Shown here piece after piece: positions 22,582-28,713 of a stretch of DNA of 39,359 nucleotides. The number at the start of each line of letters is the position of its first letter. Position 1 is the first letter of the stretch. The DNA lies in the NCBI GenBank assembly GCA_003245835.1, contig QKCC01000101.1, positions 1 to 39,359 on the forward strand, in the 5' to 3' direction. The DNA is from Spirochaetales bacterium (GTDB taxonomy: Bacteria; Spirochaetota; Spirochaetia; UBA9216). The position numbers were made by a program, and so were the translations under genes. The notes below the pieces were generated by a model that was not told the DNA's origin, searched no databases, and worked only from the letters and a program-made list of their open reading frames with translations.

Positions 22582-23343
22582 ATGACTTTACGCCTCAGAA
22601 ACATATTACTGATTATTTTTACGGCATTTTCTGCGGCATGTCTTGTTTTTACAGTGAAAGAGCTAATCTCTTCCGGCTCATTCACTCCGGCCGGTATCCT
22701 GCAATTCCTGCCGGTACTGTTCATAGCTTTCTATGCGGCTGTTTCATGCATAGTTATTTTCTTTTCATTCAGAAATACCGTATCATCCGAGATTTATTTC
22801 TTTTTCATTTTTATATTTTCAACAGTTTTTGATATCTTCCGTTCCGCCGGCCTGTCATCGAATCTTCTTCCGCTGTTTTCAGTATACAGCATGGTTCCGA
22901 CAAGACTTGTTTATTACGGCCTTTTTGCCGGTGCACTCGCGCTTTTCTGCTCAGGCCTGTTTACAACCGGGCTTGAATACCAGAAAATCGGGGTCGCAAC
23001 AGTTATAATTCTGGCGCTTCCGGCGGCGCTCGTCATTGTTCTGCCGGTCGATCTTGCCTCGGCTGTTCCCGGCGGGACATGGGAGATAGGTCGGTTTTAT
23101 GAAATAACCATAGCTTTGGCAGTTTTTCAGCTGCTCGGGGTTCTGAATTTTATCATTGCCGGAATCAGAAATGAAAGCCGTGAGTATTCGTTCATAGCCG
23201 CAGCTCTGCTTATTGCAGTCTGTGCGAGAGCTCTGATATTTTACTTTGAAAATATTTTTGCGATTACTGCAGGATTTCTCCTGCTGATCGCAGGAACGAT
23301 ACTGTTCGCGGACAGAACCCACAAACTCTATCTTTGGGATTAG
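22582..23343 (+). CDS. Polytopic membrane protein, about seven helices, unknown
   Basis: A 253-residue, very hydrophobic product with roughly seven membrane helices and short loops. The arrangement recalls the 7TM membrane modules of bacterial sensor proteins, but no output domain follows; the protein ends just after the last helix (RTHKLYLWD). The start at 22582 was chosen over an upstream frame that lacks a start with signals. The stop overlaps the convergent kinase-like gene by four bases (TTAG). Its family is not recognised. Confidence 0.7.
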   Translation: MTLRLRNILLIIFTAFSAACLVFTVKELISSGSFTPAGILQFLPVLFIAFYAAVSCIVIFFSFRNTVSSEIYFFFIFIFSTVFDIFRSAGLSSNLLPLFSVYSMVPTRLVYYGLFAGALALFCSGLFTTGLEYQKIGVATVIILALPAALVIVLPVDLASAVPGGTWEIGRFYEITIALAVFQLLGVLNFIIAGIRNESREYSFIAAALLIAVCARALIFYFENIFAITAGFLLLIAGTILFADRTHKLYLWD

Positions 23344-23969
23344 ATTACCAGAACAGCAACCAGCCCAGTTCCGACGGGGATTATAAGATTATCCAGATCT
23401 TTCACCGGCATCAGTTCGAAAATTGCCGCCGCCAGCGCTATACACAAAGATGCAACGGGTTTTGAAGTAACCGCAAAAGTACTGATAAATACGGCAATAA
23501 CACAGGCAATCGCACCCTCTACCGTTTTACCCCTGAAACCTGGAAGACTGATTCTTCCGAATAATTTACCGACCAGACTTGCGATACTGTCGCCGAAAGC
23601 AAGCGCATAAATTGCGACCGCAGCCGCGACCGACGGATAAAGCAGAAGAGCCAGCATTGCTCCGATTGCCAGCGTCACCGGACCCAAAATAAATCCCCGG
23701 CTGTCCCGCTTGCGCGCCGCGGCAGAAGTAATACCGGAAATCACCGCTACCGGTCTTCCGTTCAGTCTTGATACCTCTGCAAACGAGTACAGTATTACCG
23801 CCGAGGCAAGAAGCAGTTCAGTTACAGATATATTAATTGCCGCTATTGCAGGAACAAGCGCGACCATTATGTGTATGCTTTTTCTGAATAATTCCGTCCG
23901 AATCTCTTCATAGCTTACCTGAATACTTTTTGATCTGATCGCCGTAATCGCTGTTCTGTTATCGCTCAT
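23340..23969 (-). CDS. DGK1/VTE5-like membrane lipid kinase or cytidylyltransferase-fold protein
   Basis: A 209-residue multi-pass protein. The conserved segment ALAFGDSIASLVGKLFGR followed by GKTVEGAIACV is characteristic of the SEC59/dolichol kinase, DGK1 and phytol kinase (VTE5) group, which use CTP to phosphorylate lipid alcohols and are related to phosphatidate cytidylyltransferases. DNLIIPVGTG near the C-terminus is also family-typical. Bacterial substrates are not known. The ATG at 23969 has a poor ribosome site (GGGA eight bases upstream). Upstream lies a 255-base AT-rich gap with only the hairpin at 24173. Confidence 0.82.
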   Translation of the reverse strand: MSDNRTAITAIRSKSIQVSYEEIRTELFRKSIHIMVALVPAIAAINISVTELLLASAVILYSFAEVSRLNGRPVAVISGITSAAARKRDSRGFILGPVTLAIGAMLALLLYPSVAAAVAIYALAFGDSIASLVGKLFGRISLPGFRGKTVEGAIACVIAVFISTFAVTSKPVASLCIALAAAIFELMPVKDLDNLIIPVGTGLVAVLVI

Positions 23970-24172
23970 CTTTAAAATCCCGTTTAAATTTCCCAGTCAC
24001 AGTTTACATGCAAATTTCATGCCACAAAACAATAGAAAGAAACTTGGGATTAAGTTGTTTATATGTAAGCAGTTATTTTAGAAAAAATAAAATCGGAAAA
24101 AGATGCAGGAAAAATGTATTATATTTTATACACTTATTTTCAAATTTTACCACAGTTTATACCGGGCAATTC

Positions 24173-24197
24173 CGGAGAGGGGATCAAAACCTCTCCG
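24173..24197 (-). terminator. Hairpin downstream of mrp
   Basis: CGGAGAGG (24173-24180) pairs with CCTCTCCG (24190-24197) around a nine-base loop. It lies 28 bases beyond the mrp stop. There is no T-tract on the minus strand, so it is a stem-type terminator or 3' stabiliser at best. The rest of the 23970-24224 gap is AT-rich with no gene I can support. Confidence 0.45.
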
Positions 24198-24224
24198 AAA
24201 ATTTATAATATTAATGTGCAGCTG

Positions 24225-25049
24225 TCAATTGCTTTTATCTGCAACGGTTTTCAGAAGAATATTAACGACTTCATCAAGCTGTTTTACCGCAGCGGATTCC
24301 GGGTGGGTAAGGAACGGGTTTTTACCCTTATCCTGGGCTTCCATCACTTTCTGATCGATCGGAATCCTCCCTATAAAAGGCACCCCAAGATCAGCTGCCG
24401 CCTTTTCTCCGCCCCCGAATCCGAAAAGGTTGTGTACAGATCCGCAGTCAGGGCAGACGAAACCGCTCATATTTTCAACAACGCCGAGAACAGGAACATT
24501 GAGCTGTTTCGAAAAATTAATACTTTTTCTCGAATCAAGTACGGCAACATCCTGCGGTGTGGTAACAATCACACTGCCGTCAATGCCTGGAATCAGCTGG
24601 CAGACAGACAGGGGCTCGTCCCCCGTACCGGGAGGTGAATCGACAACCATAAAATCGAGTTCTCCCCAGTTCACATCCGCCAGAACCTGCTTTATAAATC
24701 CCATTTTAAGCGGACCGCGCCATACAATCGGAGAATCCGAATCACCGCCCGCCATCGCAAGGCTGACAACCTTAAGATTTTCTTCCGAAACCGGTGCTTC
24801 AATTCCGTCATCCGTCTGGTAGAGAATCTGATCATCCATCCCGAGCATCTTGGCTACATTCGGACCGTGAATGTCGGTATCCAGCAAGCCCACATTGTAG
24901 CCCTTCGAAGCAAGAGATCGGGCTATGTTGACCGCAATAGTCGATTTACCGACACCGCCCTTGCCGCTCATCACGACAATCTTGTGTCTGACCAGGCTCA
25001 TTCGCGCCTGAATTCGTTCTTCCTGTTCTATCTGATCTTTGGTCTTCAT
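24225..25049 (-). CDS. mrp: Mrp/NBP35-type iron-sulfur carrier ATPase
   Basis: Binds and transfers [4Fe-4S] clusters to apo-proteins, with ATP binding. Deviant Walker A SGKGGVGKST is near residue 30, DTDIHGPN follows, and DFMVVDSPPGTGD is the switch II region. The cluster-binding pair is FVCPDCGS, with the family tail LFGFGGGEKAA behind it. Its 274 residues correspond to the ATPase core with no N-terminal DUF59 domain. It lies 11 bases after the NifX-like gene under a Fur-regulated promoter, consistent with iron-responsive cluster assembly. Confidence 0.94.
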   Translation of the reverse strand: MKTKDQIEQEERIQARMSLVRHKIVVMSGKGGVGKSTIAVNIARSLASKGYNVGLLDTDIHGPNVAKMLGMDDQILYQTDDGIEAPVSEENLKVVSLAMAGGDSDSPIVWRGPLKMGFIKQVLADVNWGELDFMVVDSPPGTGDEPLSVCQLIPGIDGSVIVTTPQDVAVLDSRKSINFSKQLNVPVLGVVENMSGFVCPDCGSVHNLFGFGGGEKAAADLGVPFIGRIPIDQKVMEAQDKGKNPFLTHPESAAVKQLDEVVNILLKTVADKSN

Positions 25050-25060
25050 CGGCTAACCTG

Positions 25061-25420
25061 TTAATGATGACCGCAGTCATGATCTGCACCATGGTGATTA
25101 CAGCCCACTTCACCCTGTACAATCGTTCCCAGTCTGAATTCCTCCAAAACACTGACAACATCTCCGCTTGCAGGTCCGAGGACATCGATTCCATGAGCCT
25201 GAAGGTTTGCAACGGCGCCTCCGCCGATTCCGCCTACTATAGCCGTCCTGACTCCTTTCTGTGCCAGCATTGCCGGAACAGCCTGGCAGTTACCGCCGGG
25301 ATTATCCAGATATTCGACATCCTTTACACCGTTCTCATCAACTGTCGCGAAGGTAAAACCCGGAGCATGTCCGAAATGCGGTGATACCTGGCCGTCAGCT
25401 GTTGCTACTGCTACTTTCAT
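25061..25420 (-). CDS. NifX/NifB-type (dinitrogenase iron-molybdenum cofactor) domain protein
   Basis: A 119-residue single-domain protein of the NifX/VnfX/NafY superfamily: MKVAVATADGQVSPHFGHAPGF at the start and GGIGGGAVANLQAHGIDVL in the second half. Such proteins bind iron-sulfur or iron-molybdenum clusters. The C-terminus is histidine/cysteine-rich (CNHHGADHDCGHH), a likely metal-binding tail. No nitrogenase genes are seen here, and many anaerobes carry this gene next to mrp without fixing nitrogen. The ATG at 25420 has GGAGA just upstream and overlaps fur by 26 bases. Confidence 0.9.
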   Translation of the reverse strand: MKVAVATADGQVSPHFGHAPGFTFATVDENGVKDVEYLDNPGGNCQAVPAMLAQKGVRTAIVGGIGGGAVANLQAHGIDVLGPASGDVVSVLEEFRLGTIVQGEVGCNHHGADHDCGHH

Positions 25421-25940
25421 CTGCCTTCTCCTTAGTATAATTACTTTGATGATTGTTCTTTTCCCTGCAGTCCGGGCAAACGCCCAGGAACTGCACAATA
25501 TGTCTTTTTATTTCAAACCCGTGCTTTTCAGACAAAACAGATTCAACCCTGCTGTACAGATTGCGTTCGTCCTCAATAAAGTCTGAATATTTTATAACCT
25601 TGAAACACCTTTCACAAACAAGCTGGTGGTAATGAGCTGCATTCTGATCGTCCGCGGCAATAAATCTTGTCCGCCCCTCTCCGAAATTGTACCTGCTGAC
25701 TATTCCCATGTCATCGAGCAGCATCAGGGTCCGGTATACGGTGGCAAGACCGATCGCAGGGTATTCTTCCCTTATAATCGAGTATATTTCCTCTGCACTC
25801 AGATACCCGTCGGCAGCTTCGAGCACTTCCGCAACCAGTTGTCTTGGAACAGTCATCCTCATTCCCCGGTTCCGGATTCCGCCCTCGAGTTCCATACAGC
25901 AGGGTTTTTTTCGACCCGGACCGCTGCATTGCTCAGTCAT
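25395..25940 (-). CDS. fur: Fur family metal-responsive repressor
   Basis: The winged-helix domain has the recognition segment GLATVYRTLMLLDD, then the metal-binding HYHQLVCERC and the second pair CPDC, as in Fur/PerR/Zur proteins. At 181 residues it is longer than usual because of an N-terminal extension of about 25 residues with three cysteines (positions 5, 14, 15) and a hydrophilic Ser-rich tail. A consensus Fur box lies over its own transcription start, so it probably represses itself and the downstream NifX-like and mrp genes when iron is plentiful. The ATG at 25940 follows AGGA by suitable spacing. Confidence 0.92.
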   Translation of the reverse strand: MTEQCSGPGRKKPCCMELEGGIRNRGMRMTVPRQLVAEVLEAADGYLSAEEIYSIIREEYPAIGLATVYRTLMLLDDMGIVSRYNFGEGRTRFIAADDQNAAHYHQLVCERCFKVIKYSDFIEDERNLYSRVESVLSEKHGFEIKRHIVQFLGVCPDCREKNNHQSNYTKEKADESSSSNS

Positions 25941-25965
25941 TGTTCTTCCTGTTGTCAGAATTTTT

Positions 25966-25985
25966 GATATTGATAATCATTATCA
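25966..25985. promoter_or_regulatory. Fur box
   Basis: TGATAAT-C-ATTATCA (25971-25985) is a perfect 7-1-7 Fur palindrome. Bases 25966-25984 also match the classical 19-base Fur consensus at 18 positions. It overlaps the predicted transcription start (near 25981) of the fur-NifX-like-mrp operon. Flanking TTTGATAT and ATATCAAA (25963-25970, 25991-25998) form an outer inverted repeat. Confidence 0.88.
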
Positions 25986-25987
25986 TT

Positions 25988-26016
25988 AAAATATCAAAAA
26001 AAATAACCCGGGTCAA
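25988..26016 (-). promoter_or_regulatory. fur operon promoter
   Basis: Minus strand: -35 TTGACC (26016-26011, five of six), 17 bases, -10 TATTTT (25993-25988, four of six). The -35 box overlaps the loop of the upstream operon's terminator, and the terminator's eight-T tract lies inside the spacer. Confidence 0.7.
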
Positions 26017-26025
26017 GCCGGGTTA
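25996..26025 (-). terminator. Intrinsic terminator of the sigma factor operon
   Basis: Minus strand: TAACCCGG (26025-26018), six-base loop, CCGGGTTA (26011-26004), then eight T (26003-25996). The first arm begins with the TAA stop codon of the receiver-like gene. This is the only textbook intrinsic terminator I found in the window. Confidence 0.88.
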
Positions 26026-26400
26026 TCCGTAAAGATGTCCTACCGATGAAATCAGGGCGTTTCTGCTGAACGGCTTTACGAGCCAGTCAGCAGAAATCTT
26101 AAATCCGCTGAATTCCCCGGAATTTTTCCTGAGTTCCAGCATCTTCTTTTCGGAGACCAGAAAAAGCACTGCAAGTTCTTCATCTCCGAGTTCCCTGAGA
26201 CCGCTCAGCACCTCTGTCTGAACGGCCGATTTTATATCCATGTCTGCGATCACCAGTTTAACATGATGATGATTTACGTAATCCTTTATCCAGCTCATAG
26301 ACTCCGAATGCACAAATTCAAGTTTGTCTTTAAAAGCATACTCAATATCGCCAATCAGAGCTTCTGAATCAGATAATATTATCTGGGCGTTATCATTCAA
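26023..26400 (-). CDS. Stand-alone receiver-like protein after the sigma factor gene
   Basis: A 125-residue receiver-fold protein: the Asp in VKLVIADMDI could be the phospho-acceptor, LFLVSEKK and DWLVKPF supply the later Ser and Lys positions. The first acidic cluster is reduced to SDSE, so phosphorylation is possible but not certain. The start is a TTG directly after the sigma factor stop, with AGGAG ten bases upstream; a nearby ATG is out of frame. The gene may tune the sigma factor made from the same message, as partner-switch or anti-sigma receivers do elsewhere; this is inference. Confidence 0.78.
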   Translation of the reverse strand: MNDNAQIILSDSEALIGDIEYAFKDKLEFVHSESMSWIKDYVNHHHVKLVIADMDIKSAVQTEVLSGLRELGDEELAVLFLVSEKKMLELRKNSGEFSGFKISADWLVKPFSRNALISSVGHLYG

Positions 26401-27369
26401 TTAAAGTACGCTCCTGAGTTCCTTTATGCTTTCTGATTCACCAAGCCTTGCAATTGCTTTGTTCTGAATCTGCCTAACCCTTTCCCTTGTGATATTGAAC
26501 ATAACCCCAATGTCCTCAAGAGTCTGGGGCCCGTCCGGAGTCAAACCGAATCTGAGTTTGAGAATTTCCCGCTCCCTTTCGGTAAGCTCGCTGAGAGAAT
26601 GGCTGAGAATATCTTTGACATTGACCTTGAAAAACTGCTCGAAGGGTTCGTAGTCTTCGTCGCATGCAATTAATTCAGAAAGATTTGTTGAACTGTCGTC
26701 ATCGACGGAAGAATCAAGGGAGGTGGTATCGCCGGTGCTTGCTAGAATAGTTTCAACCCGGCCTTCATCCATATCCATGTACTTTGCAATCTCCGCCGCG
26801 TTGGGTTCATGCCCCATTTCCTGGGCAAGCTCTCTTGAAGCGGAATAGCATTTCCGGGCCGAGTTAAGCACATGAACCGGAATCCGGATGGTTTTACCCT
26901 TGTCGGCTATTGATTTGATTATCGCCTGCTGAATCCACCAGGTTCCGTAGGTTGAAAATTTACAGCCCTTCCGATAATCAAACCGCTCAACGGCTTCTAT
27001 CAGACCGATGTTGCCCTCATTGATTAAATCAACAAGATTAAGACCCCGGTGCTGGTATTTTTTTGCAATCGATACAACAAGCCTCAGGTTGCTGGTAATC
27101 AGTTTATTCCGGCTTGAGTTGTAATCGTCTTCAAAGAAACTAAGCTGCTCGGAATATTCAGCACTGCTTATTTCGCCGTACTGCAGTTTTTCCCTGAGTT
27201 TGAGCCTCTGCTCCCCGATAGTTTGAAGAGTGAATGCAATGCTGAGCTCTTCCTCGCGCGACAGAAGCGGATATGCCGCAATCTGCTTCAGGTACATGGA
27301 TAATGAGTCCTGTTCTCCCAATTCGGATTCATAGCCATTGTCAATGTCTTTATTCAATATCTCTTTCAT
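26401..27369 (-). CDS. Sigma-70 family factor, group 1/2 (RpoD/RpoS-like)
   Basis: Directs RNA polymerase to promoters. The order of regions is: 1.2 ([17 protein letters not shown]), 2.1-2.4 ([37 protein letters not shown], continuing through [14 protein letters not shown]), 3 (RIPVHVLN onward) and 4 ([15 protein letters not shown], with helix-turn-helix [20 protein letters not shown]). It has no long 1.1 region and is 322 residues, so it is more likely an alternative (RpoS-like) factor than the housekeeping one. No Shine-Dalgarno precedes the ATG at 27369. A TTGATG-17-TAAACA promoter-like pair runs right up to the start codon, which would put transcription inside the gene, so the true start may be slightly downstream. 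Confidence 0.92.
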   Translation of the reverse strand: MKEILNKDIDNGYESELGEQDSLSMYLKQIAAYPLLSREEELSIAFTLQTIGEQRLKLREKLQYGEISSAEYSEQLSFFEDDYNSSRNKLITSNLRLVVSIAKKYQHRGLNLVDLINEGNIGLIEAVERFDYRKGCKFSTYGTWWIQQAIIKSIADKGKTIRIPVHVLNSARKCYSASRELAQEMGHEPNAAEIAKYMDMDEGRVETILASTGDTTSLDSSVDDDSSTNLSELIACDEDYEPFEQFFKVNVKDILSHSLSELTEREREILKLRFGLTPDGPQTLEDIGVMFNITRERVRQIQNKAIARLGESESIKELRSVL

Positions 27370-27451
27370 GTTTAAAAGAATGCCACTGTTTCATCAATAA
27401 AAAAATCAGGCATCCTTGAAAGATTACATAAGCAACCGGACTATGCACACC

Positions 27452-27468
27452 ATAGGGGAATCCCCTAT
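27452..27468. repeat. Near-perfect palindrome between lgt and the sigma factor gene
   Basis: ATAGGGGA-A-TCCCCTAT: two eight-base arms around one base. Its left ATAG also belongs to CTATG-cacac-CATAG (27441-27455), so two hairpins compete. There is no T-tract. It may be a regulator binding site upstream of the sigma factor or the 3' end structure of lgt. The remaining 200-base gap shows nothing else. Confidence 0.5.
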
Positions 27469-27568
27469 AGCGGCATAAAGGTTGAATTAATGTTAAATTA
27501 TTCACCCGAAAGAAATAACCGGGTACATTTCCGGCAGGGTATTTTGCGATGGGCCGTCCCGCCTGTGC

Positions 27569-28603
27569 TTACCTGATTCGCTTCCGGCGTTTTCTGATTG
27601 CGTTTTTACCGCTTCCCTGATGAGGAGCCTCACCATGTTTTTTCTGCACTGCAGCCTCTTCGTCAGCGGTTAATGCCGTTCTTCTTCTTATAAAAAGAAG
27701 CAGTGCGCCCCCTATAATCATCAGCAGGCACAGAACCTGTCCGGTCGAAAAATTAAAAAACGAACTGAACAGGGCGGTTGTCCCGCCTGTGTCGCCAAAC
27801 GAAAGAACAAACCCCATATCTGAGTCGGGTTCTCTCATATATTCGAGAAAAAACCGGATGAAACCGTACCCCATCAGATAGGCGCTGATCACGGCGCCGT
27901 TTACCTTCTTTCTGCGTTTAACGACAAACCATAAAAACAGCCAAAGTACAACACCCTCAAACAGTGCTTCATACAGCTGCGACGGGTGTCTCGGAAGATT
28001 GACCACCCCGCTTTGCGGCAGCAGCATCCCTATTTCGGCGGCAACCCTCTGCACCCAGCCGGCTGAAACAGGAAATCTTTCGGCATGCGGAAAGATTGTT
28101 CCCCAGGGCAGCACAGTCACACGGCCCCAGAGTTCACCGTTGATATAGTTTCCAAGCCTGCCGAAGGTGTATCCAAGAGGTATTCCAGCCCCAAGAATGT
28201 CTGCAAACATGAACCAGCTGAGTTTCTTCGCCCTGCAGTATATGATTGTAGCAACTACAGCCCCGATTACGCCGCCGTGATAACTCATCCCCTGCAGCCC
28301 CATAAAAGAACCGCCCCTGAACGGCCAGAAGATGAGCCATGGGTGCTTCAAATAATAATGAGAAGGGTCATATACCGTAGTCGCAAGAATTCTTGCACCG
28401 ATCAGCAGCCCGATAATTCCCCAAAAAAAACAGTTCAGCATATCATCTTCGCTGAACCCGATATCCTTTTTCCGGATCTGCTTCATCATCAGGAAGTAGG
28501 CAATGCCGAACGCAATAAGGTACATCAGCCCGTACCAGCGTACCGGAAAACCGGGAATAATCTCCGGTTTCAGCCATCCGGGGAAATTAATATATGCAAG
28601 CAT
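27569..28603 (-). CDS. lgt: Prolipoprotein diacylglyceryl transferase
   Basis: Transfers diacylglycerol from phosphatidylglycerol to the lipobox cysteine of prolipoproteins in the inner membrane. The Lgt signature GRLGNYINGELWGR is present, as are the essential His in MSYHGG, HPSQLYEAL and the late GFIRFFLEYMREPD. There are about seven membrane helices and a basic, Lys/Arg-rich C-terminal tail of about 40 residues. The ATG at 28603 follows a strong GGAGGAG; earlier in-frame starts lie before this ribosome site. Spirochaetes are rich in lipoproteins, consistent with the setting. Confidence 0.95.
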   Translation of the reverse strand: MLAYINFPGWLKPEIIPGFPVRWYGLMYLIAFGIAYFLMMKQIRKKDIGFSEDDMLNCFFWGIIGLLIGARILATTVYDPSHYYLKHPWLIFWPFRGGSFMGLQGMSYHGGVIGAVVATIIYCRAKKLSWFMFADILGAGIPLGYTFGRLGNYINGELWGRVTVLPWGTIFPHAERFPVSAGWVQRVAAEIGMLLPQSGVVNLPRHPSQLYEALFEGVVLWLFLWFVVKRRKKVNGAVISAYLMGYGFIRFFLEYMREPDSDMGFVLSFGDTGGTTALFSSFFNFSTGQVLCLLMIIGGALLLFIRRRTALTADEEAAVQKKHGEAPHQGSGKNAIRKRRKRIR

Positions 28604-28647
28604 CTCTCCTCCTGTATAAATTCCCGCAAGGATGCGGACCACAGAAA

Positions 28648-28678
28648 TGAAGTTTGGATGCTATGCTTCCAAACTTCA
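28648..28678 (-). terminator. Stem-loop between fapA and lgt
   Basis: Perfect 11-pair stem TGAAGTTTGGA (28648-28658) with TCCAAACTTCA (28668-28678), nine-base loop. There is no T-tract. It lies between the fapA stop and the lgt ribosome site. Confidence 0.5.
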
Positions 28679-28679
28679 G

Positions 28680-28713
28680 AATGATAAAAATACAAGGACG
28701 TATTTTTATCATT
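28680..28713 (-). terminator. Long AT-rich stem-loop at the fapA stop
   Basis: Perfect 14-pair stem AATGATAAAAATAC (28680-28693) with GTATTTTTATCATT (28700-28713), loop of six. Its edge overlaps the fapA stop codon. Being AT-rich it lacks a GC stem, but together with the adjacent stem it probably slows or processes the transcript before lgt. Confidence 0.55.

Noticed and set aside
24114-24638. Plus-strand reading frame antisense to mrp
   Set aside because: It lies opposite a clear Mrp gene, starts in an AT-rich gap without signals and has no family-like features.
25061-25420. Nitrogenase cofactor synthesis
   Set aside because: The NifX-like domain alone is common in anaerobes beside mrp; no nif structural or assembly genes are present.
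27369-27400. TTGATG-17-TAAACA as the sigma factor promoter
   Set aside because: The -10 overlaps the start codon and would place transcription inside the gene unless the start is moved; the match is weak, so it is not listed as a feature.
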